A DNA stretch of 22,606 nucleotides from a virus: positions 1 through 22,606 of the IMG/VR virus record IMGVR_UViG_3300048625_000147; one strand, written 5' to 3'. Below, piece by piece: positions 13,581 through 21,912 of this stretch. The notes under the pieces were generated by a model. That model searched no databases, was not told the origin of the DNA, and saw only the letters and a list, made by a program, of their open reading frames with translations. Within the stretch, counting starts at the first letter, position 1; every line of letters begins with the position of its first letter. The translations under genes were made by a program, and so were the position numbers.

Positions 13581-16500
13581 TGTTTTATACAGGCGTAGTT
13601 GAAAATAGACAAGACCCACTACAACTTGGTCGATGCCAAGTTCGTATCGTAGGACTCCACACTCACGATAAAGCTCAGCTACCTACTGAGCAACTGCCAT
13701 GGTCTACACCAGTTCAACCAGTGACATCTGCTGCGATGAACGGAATTGGTATGACCCCAATTGGTCCAGTTGAAGGTTCTACAGTAATCATCATGTTCGC
13801 AGACGGTGCGCAACAACAACCGATTATGCTTGGTACTATTGGCGGTATTCCAACTGCGCCAAAGGCAATTGAAGATGACGACAGTGCCACACCTTTTGAT
13901 GACCAATCAAACCTAAAAGATATTGTACTTCGCACTATTGATGGTCCAGTGACAGGTAAGCAGTTAACGTTCATTGACAGAGAGACAAACAGAACTAACC
14001 TGACTAAAGGTTTAACTGCCAACATGAAGGTTGTTGGTTTTGGTCTATCCGATAACTGTACCATCGTTACGATTGATAACGAAACACAAATTACAATTAG
14101 CGAAGCTGTTACTGGTTATGCTGAGAACATTATCACATTCAAGCCAGCTGCCACTAACTTAGATGCTGTTAATGTAAGTAAGCTGCAAGGCGTCTTGATG
14201 ACTGCCGCTGGAATGCCAATAACTACAAATGATGGCACACCAGTGCGAACTGCTGAGTCACAACAAGGCGCTCCAGTTCAGACTGCTACGAATACTTCTA
14301 TCCCTACCATTCCTCCACCAAAATCCACATCAGATGCATCCAAGTCATCTGCTGGCATCAAAGCACTTATCGCAGCTTGTGATAAGGTTGGGTTGACGAC
14401 TAAAGAACAAAAGTGTGCTCTACTCGGCATTGCTGGTGGCGAGACTACATGGATCCCTCAGCTAGAATCATACAACTACTCTGCTTCTCGTATGAAACAG
14501 ATCTATTCTTTCGCAACAGACGAAGATATTGCCAAATACTCTGATGCTTCTAAGAAAGGCATCACACGTGCTGAGTTCTTCTCATGGGCATACGGTCCAA
14601 CGAAACGTGGTAAAGGTTTCTTGGGTAACCTGACAGACGAAGATGGTGGTAAGTATTTCGGTCGTGGTTTCATCCAGCTAACTGGTCGAGCAAACTATGC
14701 TCGTTACCAGAAACTTGCTAACGAAGCTGGATTAAACATCGATATCGTAAACAATCCAGATTCACTTGATAGTGATTTGCAAGTGTCTGCTATGGTCGCT
14801 GCTCTTTACATTAAAGACCGTGTAGCTAAAGGCGTAAAGCCAACTGAACATCCTGGGTTTTTCTTAGCTGCAAAGAAAGCAGTTGGTGTAAATTCACCAG
14901 ATATTACTGCCAAGAAAACATCTTACTACGAATACTTCTATGGTGCTGCTGCAGGTAATGCAGTAGACAAAGACGCTGGTGCACCACTTGCCGCTCCACC
15001 TGCTGATTACAATGGAGTCCCTGGACCTTCTGCTGAATCTATCAAACGTGGCACCGACAATACGGGTTTCCGTGACCCAAACAACAAGTATCCGCTAAAA
15101 GAATACTTGAATGAACCAGATACTAACCGTCTTGCTCGTGGTATCATTGATGGAACTATCGTTGAGAAGAAAGATGCCAACATCGTTAAAGGTGTACCAA
15201 AGGCAGTTGGTATGGGTTCATGGGATCAACCAATGCCATCTTTCGGCGCTCAGTATCCGTACAACAAAGTGTTTGAAACTGAATCTGGTCACATTCAAGA
15301 GTTTGATGATACTCCAGGTCAAGAACGTATTCATACATACCACAGAGCAGGCACATATCAAGAGATTGATCCAAATGGCTCTGTGATTAACTACATCGTT
15401 GGTGACAAGTTTACCTTGATGGAACGCAATGGTTGTATCCATGTTGGTGGTGAATGTAACATCACAGTCGACGGCAACTTAAATGTATTTGCTCGTACAG
15501 ACGCTAACATCGAAGTAGCACAGAATGCAACTATTCGTGTTGGAAATAATCTAGACGTTGGTGTTGCCAACGATATGTACTTCGCTGCTGGTGGTGACGT
15601 TCTTGTAAAAGCTGGCGGAACATTTAAGGTTCATGCTAATGACGTTTCTGTTCTAGCTGATGCAGATTTAACTATGATGGGTACTGCAACAACAAGTATT
15701 AAGGGCGACAAAGTAAATATGGAGTCTGCTGGCTCCATGGATCTTCTTGCAGGTGGCACTCTGTCTGCAGATTATGCTGAAGGTCAATTCGGTAACGGTG
15801 CTGCTGGTGCCACTGATGTTTCTCCAGTTGAATTAACACCACCACCAGTTGGTGATCCAATGAACTCTGTTGTTCCATACTTAATTCCACCAGAACGTAA
15901 GACTGAAGAATTGGCTGCGAATGAAACACCAGAAGACTTCAATACCCCAGAAGGTCGTGCGGCTTCTAATGCACAAACCCAATCTGGTGTTCCAGGTGCT
16001 GCTGCTCCAGTTGCTTCTGAAGAAGCTGGTACACCATCAGGTGGTTCTGGTAAACAGATTCCAGTCGACTGTAAAATCATTTATGGCACTAAGAACTTTA
16101 CCAATGATTACACTATCTCGAAGAACTTTACTCTTGGTATGTTGATGGATGGTGGCGTCAATGGTAAACACAAGCTAGTTGACCAGATGCTTAGAGATGG
16201 TCCAAATACTGCAGAACGTATCTACACTGTTCAAGAAATTGTATGTAACTTAGCAATGTCTGCACAGAACATCCTTGAGCCTTACTTGGAAGCACTTCCA
16301 GGTGGTATCGGCGGTTATAACAAGCAATGGAAGATTTCTTCTGGTTATCGTCTAAAGGGTGTTGTTCCAACTGAATCTCCATTCTCTGATCACTGTAAGG
16401 GTCATTGTTTTGATATCGCTTTGATGTTACCAGACCGTAACAACAAGACATACAATTTAGTTCAGCAGCTAGAAAAGTTAATCACATACGATCAACTAAT

Positions 16501-16675
16501 CTTAGAGTATCGTGCTCCAGATTCAGTGTGGATTCATACTGCTTACAAGCCACAAGGTAATCGTAAGATGGCATTTACTATGGTAAACGATTCTGTCTAC
16601 AAACGTGATGCTAAGGGTGTTCCATCTGGGTTCATTCTGTTGGATACTATTCCACCGAAAGCTAAGAAGGTATGA
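13580..16675 (+). CDS. 5: gp5 baseplate hub/spike with GH19 glycosidase and M15-type peptidase domains
   Basis: The 1031-aa protein is nearly twice T4 gp5 (575 aa). Residues 1-92 form the gp5 OB fold (FYTGVVENRQDPLQLGRCQVRI...). Residues about 110-195 are a small beta domain. Residues about 255-455 are a GH19 (chitinase class I/lysozyme) domain with ALLGIAGGETTW (likely catalytic Glu288) and YFGRGFIQLTGRANYARY (359-376), in place of the T4 GH24 lysozyme. Residues about 560-735 are the beta-helix spike (VDGNLNVFA, VGNNLDVG, AGGDVLVKAGG). A Pro/Ala linker leads to an M15 zinc-peptidase-like domain (about 835-1000) with SGYR, SDHCKGHCFD (His938, Asp945) and WIH (His986). It should puncture the envelope, cutting glycan and peptide bonds. 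Its stop overlaps the PAAR start (ATGA). Confidence 0.9.
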   Translation: MFYTGVVENRQDPLQLGRCQVRIVGLHTHDKAQLPTEQLPWSTPVQPVTSAAMNGIGMTPIGPVEGSTVIIMFADGAQQQPIMLGTIGGIPTAPKAIEDDDSATPFDDQSNLKDIVLRTIDGPVTGKQLTFIDRETNRTNLTKGLTANMKVVGFGLSDNCTIVTIDNETQITISEAVTGYAENIITFKPAATNLDAVNVSKLQGVLMTAAGMPITTNDGTPVRTAESQQGAPVQTATNTSIPTIPPPKSTSDASKSSAGIKALIAACDKVGLTTKEQKCALLGIAGGETTWIPQLESYNYSASRMKQIYSFATDEDIAKYSDASKKGITRAEFFSWAYGPTKRGKGFLGNLTDEDGGKYFGRGFIQLTGRANYARYQKLANEAGLNIDIVNNPDSLDSDLQVSAMVAALYIKDRVAKGVKPTEHPGFFLAAKKAVGVNSPDITAKKTSYYEYFYGAAAGNAVDKDAGAPLAAPPADYNGVPGPSAESIKRGTDNTGFRDPNNKYPLKEYLNEPDTNRLARGIIDGTIVEKKDANIVKGVPKAVGMGSWDQPMPSFGAQYPYNKVFETESGHIQEFDDTPGQERIHTYHRAGTYQEIDPNGSVINYIVGDKFTLMERNGCIHVGGECNITVDGNLNVFARTDANIEVAQNATIRVGNNLDVGVANDMYFAAGGDVLVKAGGTFKVHANDVSVLADADLTMMGTATTSIKGDKVNMESAGSMDLLAGGTLSADYAEGQFGNGAAGATDVSPVELTPPPVGDPMNSVVPYLIPPERKTEELAANETPEDFNTPEGRAASNAQTQSGVPGAAAPVASEEAGTPSGGSGKQIPVDCKIIYGTKNFTNDYTISKNFTLGMLMDGGVNGKHKLVDQMLRDGPNTAERIYTVQEIVCNLAMSAQNILEPYLEALPGGIGGYNKQWKISSGYRLKGVVPTESPFSDHCKGHCFDIALMLPDRNNKTYNLVQQLEKLITYDQLILEYRAPDSVWIHTAYKPQGNRKMAFTMVNDSVYKRDAKGVPSGFILLDTIPPKAKKV

Positions 16676-16965
16676 CAGCCTTAACGTATAAGGGTGTCAT
16701 GAGTAAAGGGCAGGATGGATACCCTCCATCTGCTCTTACTATTGTGCAGTGCTCTAAAAGTTACGTTGGTGGAAACATTATCGGTGTAGTTGGAGATCAA
16801 TTTGCTGATCATGGTCCAGCACCTCAACATACAAGTGTTAAAAGAAAGATCTCTAGTGGATCTAGTAAGACATATTTTGAAGGTCATCTAGCTGCAAGAG
16901 TTGACGATTTAATTGCCGACGGAGATGCAATTTCCGACGGAGATGCAAAGACTTTCATAGAATAA
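16672..16965 (+). CDS. 5.4: PAAR-motif spike-tip protein (gp5.4-like)
   Basis: The 97-aa protein has the PAAR layout: GVVGDQFADHG, KRKISSGSSKTYFEGHLAARVDD, then ADGDAISDGDA. The AAR triplet, spaced glycines and histidines fit a small beta-cone that binds a metal and caps the gp5 beta-helix, as gp5.4 does in T4. The ATG overlaps the gp5 TGA by four bases, matching its assembly on gp5. An 18-bp in-frame near-duplication encodes the DGDA pair near the C-terminus. Confidence 0.85.
   Translation: MTALTYKGVMSKGQDGYPPSALTIVQCSKSYVGGNIIGVVGDQFADHGPAPQHTSVKRKISSGSSKTYFEGHLAARVDDLIADGDAISDGDAKTFIE
16916..16948 (+). repeat. 18-bp period direct repeat in the PAAR gene
   Basis: CCGACGGAGATGCAA is present at 16916-16930 and again at 16934-16948, with TTT between. 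It encodes two in-frame DGDA copies, consistent with an 18-bp tandem duplication. Confidence 0.85.
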
Positions 16966-16979
16966 CCTAAATAAACAAT

Positions 16980-17372
16980 ATGGCAAGAAATACAAGAATC
17001 TTCTCGGACTTAGACTTCAATTTCACTCCTCATCCAGTGACTGGTGATATTGTGCGCCGCTTCGATGAGAACGCTATTAAGACAAGCCTAAAGAACTTGA
17101 TTCTTACCTCCAACTATGAGCGACCATTCCACAGTGAGATTGGTAGCCCCATCAAAAGATTGTTATTCGAGCCAGTTACTCCAATGCTCGAAGTTATGCT
17201 CCGCAGAGCAATCATCGATACTATCGACAACTTCGAACCTCGTGTTCAAGTATTGGACGTCATCGTAGTAGTCTCTGAAGATGAATACGATGTTAGTGTG
17301 ACGATAGAGTTTCAAATTTTAAATACAAACCAACCACTGACTCTTGATTTAACGCTAGAGAGAACACGATAA
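16980..17372 (+). CDS. 25: gp25 baseplate wedge protein (GPW/gp25 family)
   Basis: The 130-aa protein matches T4 gp25 (132 aa). It has FSDLDFNFTPHPVTGDIVRRFDENAI at the start, LILTSNYERPFHSEIGSPIKRLLFEP in the middle and the family's EPR motif in NFEPRVQVLDV. gp25 has a lysozyme-unrelated fold shared with type VI secretion TssE. With gp6 and gp53 it forms the core wedge bundle that starts sheath assembly. In T4 gene 25 lies elsewhere; here it sits directly before gp6, as in many other contractile systems. No clear Shine-Dalgarno sequence is seen; a CTAAATA box (16967-16973) precedes the ATG. Confidence 0.95.
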   Translation: MARNTRIFSDLDFNFTPHPVTGDIVRRFDENAIKTSLKNLILTSNYERPFHSEIGSPIKRLLFEPVTPMLEVMLRRAIIDTIDNFEPRVQVLDVIVVVSEDEYDVSVTIEFQILNTNQPLTLDLTLERTR

Positions 17373-19205
17373 ATGGCTTCTAATAAGAAAATTAACGTAA
17401 CAGAATTAGACTTTGATAACATCAAGTCTAATCTAAAGAACTTCCTAAAGGGACAAGAACAGTTTCAGGACTATGACTTTGAAGGTTCTGCCATGTCTGT
17501 CTTGTTGGACGTTCTAGCCTACAACACTCACTATAATGCCTTGTATAATAACATGGCTATCAATGAGATGTTCTTAGACTCTGCCCGCAAACGTAACAGC
17601 ATCGTTTCTCTGGCTAAGATGCTAGGTTACACTCCACGTTCTGCTGCTTGTGCTAAGGCTATTGTAACAGTCACAGTTTCTGGTGGATCTAATTCGCCAG
17701 CCACAGTTACACTACCTGCTTACTCTGAGTTCACTACAAACGTAGACGGCACTCAATATACATTCTATAACACTGGATCAGTGACAACGAATCGTTCTAA
17801 TAATGCTTACACTTTCGCTAATTTAGAAATTACAGAAGGACATCCACTAAACTTTAAGTATGTGGCTTCTGCGGGTTCTCGTTACATTATTCCAAATAGC
17901 AACGTTGACATTAATACTCTCAAAGTGCGTATTCAAGAGAACTCAACATCTAGCATGTATGAGACATGGTCAAATACAGATTCTGTTGTTAACGCCACAC
18001 CTGTGACTAAAGCGTTTTGGGTTAAAGAGATCGATGATGGTCTCTACGAAATCACATTCGGTGATGGTAATATTGGACGTGCTCTAGATACAGGTAACGT
18101 TATCCACTTGGACTATTTTGTTTCTAGTTTAGACGCTGCCAATGGCGCTCGTGCATTCTCATATAATGGTGGAACAATTCTTGGTGGCGCAACAGTAGCT
18201 GTAACAACTACTGGAATTGCATCAAACGGCTCTGATAAAGAAGCAAATGATTCTATCCGTTTCAATGCTCCAAAATTCTACGCTGCACAGAACCGTGCTG
18301 TTACTCCAGATGACTACAAGGCTTTAATCTACGCTAACGTACCAGAAGCAAAATCTGTTTCTGTTTGGGGTGGCGAGGATAATAACCCTCCAGTATACGG
18401 TAAGACATTCATCTGTATCAAACCAAAAGATGCAACTAAGCTGACTACTGTTCAAAAAGCTGCTATCACTTCTTCTATCCTTAGCAATCGCAACGTTGTT
18501 TCTGTTATTCCTGAGATCGTTGATCCAGAATACATTAACATCGCTCTTGATGTTACTGTTTATTTCAATGAACAAGACACAACTCGTACTGCTGCAGAAA
18601 TCGCCACGCTAGTTCGTCAGACAATTATTTCTTACAATGATTCTGATTTACAGACATTTGATGGGGTATTCCGTTTCTCTAAGTTGAGTAAACTTATTGA
18701 TGAGACAGACCCATCCATTGTTAACAACATCACAACAGTATTGCTTCGTCGTAAGATGACTCCACGATACAACGTGTCTGCTCAATATCTGTTAAATATG
18801 ATTAACCCGATCTATTATTCTGGCGTAGCTGAAGAATCATTCCAGTCTACTGGATTCTACATCGCTGGTTCAGATCAAGTACACTACTTGGACGATGACG
18901 GCATTCGTTACGTGCGTTTGTATCGCCTTGGAACTAATGCTACTAAGATTATCGTCAATGACCAAATCGGTACGATTGATTACTCTAAAGGTATCGTTGA
19001 TATTAAGAACTTACACATCACTGCTCTGGCAGACGTTGACTTTGAACTTTCTATCGCCCCACAATCTAACGACGTTGTTTCTGCTTTAACTCAAGTAGCA
19101 GAAATCGCTAACGACCACTTGAAGATTACCGCCATCGCTGATAAGACAGCATCTGGTGACCTACGTGGTGGATACAATTATCAGTTCACATCTAGTCGCT
19201 CATAA
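17373..19205 (+). CDS. 6: gp6 baseplate wedge protein (baseplate J-like)
   Basis: The 610-aa protein is close to T4 gp6 (660 aa). The N-terminal helical part shows LDFDNIKSNLKNFLKGQEQFQDYDFEGSAMSVLLDVLAYNTHYNALYNNMAINEMFLDSA in pieces typical of gp6. A beta-rich middle and a J-like domain follow, with FGDGNIGRAL, RAVTPDDYKALIYANVPEAKSVSVWGGED, and PEYINIALDVTVYF. gp6 dimers make the inner ring of the baseplate together with gp25, gp53 and gp7. It starts directly after the gp25 stop and overlaps gp7 by one base (TAATG), so the three wedge proteins are probably made in linked amounts. Confidence 0.95.
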   Translation: MASNKKINVTELDFDNIKSNLKNFLKGQEQFQDYDFEGSAMSVLLDVLAYNTHYNALYNNMAINEMFLDSARKRNSIVSLAKMLGYTPRSAACAKAIVTVTVSGGSNSPATVTLPAYSEFTTNVDGTQYTFYNTGSVTTNRSNNAYTFANLEITEGHPLNFKYVASAGSRYIIPNSNVDINTLKVRIQENSTSSMYETWSNTDSVVNATPVTKAFWVKEIDDGLYEITFGDGNIGRALDTGNVIHLDYFVSSLDAANGARAFSYNGGTILGGATVAVTTTGIASNGSDKEANDSIRFNAPKFYAAQNRAVTPDDYKALIYANVPEAKSVSVWGGEDNNPPVYGKTFICIKPKDATKLTTVQKAAITSSILSNRNVVSVIPEIVDPEYINIALDVTVYFNEQDTTRTAAEIATLVRQTIISYNDSDLQTFDGVFRFSKLSKLIDETDPSIVNNITTVLLRRKMTPRYNVSAQYLLNMINPIYYSGVAEESFQSTGFYIAGSDQVHYLDDDGIRYVRLYRLGTNATKIIVNDQIGTIDYSKGIVDIKNLHITALADVDFELSIAPQSNDVVSALTQVAEIANDHLKITAIADKTASGDLRGGYNYQFTSSRS

Positions 19206-21418
19206 TGCTTACCAAGCCAAAGTTATCATCTCTGGTAGCGTCACAGCTACCTGAATTCGTAAGATCAGATTATCCTGCGTTTGTATCATTCTTACAAGCG
19301 TATTATGACTATCTTGGAACAACTCAGCAGGACTTAGAAGATCTTCGAGATCTAGACAAGACCTTAGACTCATTCATTCGATATTTTAAAGATGAGCTGG
19401 CATCTAAATTACCTTACACTGCGGTAGAACCTCGCTTCTTGATGGAACACATCAAAGAGCATTATGGTGCTAAAGGTTCTGAGGCTTCGTTTAAACTATT
19501 ATTCCGTATTCTGTTTAATAAAGAAGTTACAGTTGAGTATCCTGCCAAGCAAATGCTTCGTGCATCAGATGGTAAGTGGAATCAAGACGTTTCTGTATTC
19601 ATTAAGATTCTTACTGGTCACCCAAATGACCCTATCGGTAAGCTAGTCGACGTTGTTACACCAAACAAGATTATTCGTGTTCTGGTTGATCGTCGACAAT
19701 ATGTTGAAGTTGAAATTGACCGTGTAGTCAAGATCTCAGACAACGTGTATGAATATTATATCGATCGTCGATTTTTTGGTAATATCTCTGTCGGTGACAG
19801 ACTTCGTTACCGTGATGATGTAGCAGGTATTTACTTTACTGGTGAAATTCTAGCCACAACTTCTCAACTCGAGATTCAGAAACCTGGATCTGGATTTAAG
19901 GTTGGTGACCTATACAACATTAAGAACTTTGATGGATACGGTTCCATCATGAAGATCTCCCGTGTAGATTCCAATGGTGGTATCGCACAAGGTCAATTCA
20001 TTAAGTATGGTGTTGGTTATACAACTGACTTTACTACTACAATTTCTGCCAAATCTGGACAAGACGTTTCTGGAACAGCTGGTACAGTTATCCAGCGCAT
20101 TGACACACCACAAGTTGGCGGTGGAGTTTTATCCACACTAAGCATTAGCGAAAGATTAGATGGCTTCGCTGAATCAGGTACCATCAACACAGCAGACTAT
20201 AATATGGCTGGCGTTGGTGAGACTGGTGGTCCAGCATTGGATGGAACATTTGCTGGTCTTGTTATGCGTGAGTTTGGTATCTCTAGCGTCGACTCTACAG
20301 TAACAAATAACGATCCATCCATTATTAAATGCTCTCTTGGTCCATTAGCCAAATATCCAGGTTACTACGTCACTAACGATGGGTTCTTGGATGATGCTAT
20401 TTACATCCAAGACAGCCGTTACTATCAAGCGTACTCTTATGTCATTAAGATTGACGAGGCTCTCGACTCATATAAAACTGCAGTTAAGAACTTGATCCAC
20501 CCTTCTGGTATGGCCATCTTCGGTGAATACGATATCCGCAACGAATTTGACATCAGTGAAACTCTTGAATCTTTAGTTAAGATTTTGGCTGTTACCGTTC
20601 AGGATGAGGTCACGCTTACCAATTTAACTGAAATCAAAGAATTTGGTAAATATTTTGATGATCAGACTGCCAACTTTGACGGTGAAGTTGAAGGTCATTA
20701 TGTAACAATGGTTGAGACTGGATTGACTCTGGATGGTTCCAGAACAATGCCATATCTAACATTGGCTAAACCTATCGATGGGACTAATCTAAACTTTGAT
20801 GGTATTGCCGAACCGCAACAGGTCTCTCTAGCCGACGGTGGAGATGTCACAGATTCTACAAGAACGATGCCGTTCTTCGACACAGTTAAGACTCTAGCAG
20901 TAAACCATTATATTAATGATGGCGTCACACAAGATTCAGAATCAGTCTTTACATTAGATGAGACTGGATCTGGTAGTTCTAGAACTGTGCCATATTTCGA
21001 TCAAACAAAACTTCTAGATTCAACACATTTAAACTATGACTTAGCTTATGATAGTGAAACAACTACTATGGTTGAACAAGCTATCGGCTATGTTGGTGGT
21101 GGAACTAGAATCGGTGCTGATATTTTCGATTTTAGCAAGTTATTATCTGGTGGTCATTATTTAACTGATGGTACTACACAAGATGCTGAGCAAGTTATTA
21201 TTGGAGATACTGATGCCACAAGCGTCAGCGACCTAAATAGAACGACACCAGCATTTGTTTACACAACCACTATTGACCCAACATACTATAGTGGAAACGA
21301 TGATGCTGCAGCCACAGATTCAGGTGGTCTTATCGATATTAACCCTTACGGAGAAGCTGGCTTCTTCTTGAATGATGGTGGTTTATACGTAGGTAACGCT
21401 GTCGAATTCACTGGTTAA
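19205..21418 (+). CDS. 7: gp7-like baseplate wedge protein, short form with C-terminal repeats
   Basis: The 737-aa protein corresponds to the C-terminal part of T4 gp7 (1032 aa). FVRSDYPAFVSFLQAYYDYL and HYGAKGSEASFKLLFRILFNKEVTVE match T4 FEAFCEAYIQYL and YSTKGIEASYKFLFKVLYNEEVEIE. SYVIKIDEALDSYKTAVKNLIHPSGMAIFG (411-440) matches T4 YYVMKIKSNLP...VIRFVHPVGFGF. The large N-terminal region of T4 gp7 is missing. Residues about 224-283 contain a GSGF / GVGYT repeat related to that in gp53 and gp8. Residues about 485-735 hold about five repeats of 40-44 residues anchored on SRTMPYL / TRTMPFFD / SRTVPYFD. These may be surface-exposed or fibre-binding. Its position between gp6 and gp8 fits gp7. Confidence 0.8.
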   Translation: MLTKPKLSSLVASQLPEFVRSDYPAFVSFLQAYYDYLGTTQQDLEDLRDLDKTLDSFIRYFKDELASKLPYTAVEPRFLMEHIKEHYGAKGSEASFKLLFRILFNKEVTVEYPAKQMLRASDGKWNQDVSVFIKILTGHPNDPIGKLVDVVTPNKIIRVLVDRRQYVEVEIDRVVKISDNVYEYYIDRRFFGNISVGDRLRYRDDVAGIYFTGEILATTSQLEIQKPGSGFKVGDLYNIKNFDGYGSIMKISRVDSNGGIAQGQFIKYGVGYTTDFTTTISAKSGQDVSGTAGTVIQRIDTPQVGGGVLSTLSISERLDGFAESGTINTADYNMAGVGETGGPALDGTFAGLVMREFGISSVDSTVTNNDPSIIKCSLGPLAKYPGYYVTNDGFLDDAIYIQDSRYYQAYSYVIKIDEALDSYKTAVKNLIHPSGMAIFGEYDIRNEFDISETLESLVKILAVTVQDEVTLTNLTEIKEFGKYFDDQTANFDGEVEGHYVTMVETGLTLDGSRTMPYLTLAKPIDGTNLNFDGIAEPQQVSLADGGDVTDSTRTMPFFDTVKTLAVNHYINDGVTQDSESVFTLDETGSGSSRTVPYFDQTKLLDSTHLNYDLAYDSETTTMVEQAIGYVGGGTRIGADIFDFSKLLSGGHYLTDGTTQDAEQVIIGDTDATSVSDLNRTTPAFVYTTTIDPTYYSGNDDAAATDSGGLIDINPYGEAGFFLNDGGLYVGNAVEFTG
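19874..20053 (+). repeat. Divergent GSGY-type repeat inside gp7
   Basis: Residues about 224-283 of gp7 show IQKPGSGFKVGDLYNI and IKYGVGYTTDFTTTIS separated by SNGGIAQGQ, the same turn pattern as the gp53 and gp8 modules but less regular. Confidence 0.5.
20657..21415 (+). repeat. About five 40-44-residue repeats at the gp7 C-terminus
   Basis: Anchors at residues 512, 552, 592, 634 and 678 read SRTMPYL, TRTMPFF, SRTVPYF, TRIGADI and NRTTPAF, each followed by a K/T-L and a (H)-Y/N-x-(N/T)-D-G-type turn. The DNA has diverged, so the repeats are seen only at protein level. Confidence 0.7.
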
Positions 21419-21442
21419 CCCAATTACTCATAGGAGAATTTT

Positions 21443-21895
21443 ATGGAATTTAAACAACAAGAAGATTTATTAGCAACTGGCCAAGTTCTTATCCAACTTT
21501 TGGACGCTGATGGTAATGTCAAAGAAGAACACAAGGTTAAGAACCTAGTTGTTTCTGCAGGTAAGACTTATATTGCTGCACGTATGCAAGGCTCATCTAT
21601 CCCAACAGTTATGGGTTACATGGCTATTGGTACAGGTACTGCAACTCCAGCTGTGGCTAACACCACTCTAGGTGTTGAAGCTGGTCGTGTAGCATTAGCA
21701 TCTTTCTCTTCATCATCTAACCAAGTTACTGCTACAGCTACGTTCCCAGCTGGTACAGGTACTGGTGCTATCACTGAAGCTGGTATTTTCAATGCCAACT
21801 CTGCTGGTACAATGCTATGTCGTACAACTTTCCCAGTTGTTAACAAGGCAGCTGGCGACTCTATCGCTATTACTTGGGTTGTTACAGTAAGCTAA
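21443..21895 (+). CDS. Probable small virion/tail protein between gp7 and gp8
   Basis: The 150-aa protein has a strong AGGAGA ribosome binding site. It shows GYMAIGTGTATPAVANTTLGVE, then VTATATFPAGTGTGAITEAGIFN. Such an IGTGT...TTLGxE...ITEAGIF pattern occurs in tail-associated proteins of many phages and prophages, as far as I recall; their exact role is not settled. Composition is rich in Ala, Thr, Gly and Ser, beta-structured, with no membrane segment. Its place between two wedge genes argues for a baseplate-peripheral or receptor-related part. T4 has no counterpart at this place. Confidence 0.75.
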   Translation: MEFKQQEDLLATGQVLIQLLDADGNVKEEHKVKNLVVSAGKTYIAARMQGSSIPTVMGYMAIGTGTATPAVANTTLGVEAGRVALASFSSSSNQVTATATFPAGTGTGAITEAGIFNANSAGTMLCRTTFPVVNKAAGDSIAITWVVTVS

Positions 21896-21912
21896 TCGTT
21901 AGGTAAAATTCA

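Noticed and set aside
13714-14064. Minus-strand open frame of 116 codons inside gp5
   Set aside because: It lies opposite strongly conserved gp5 OB-fold and linker sequence and has no start signal or neighbouring gene on that strand.
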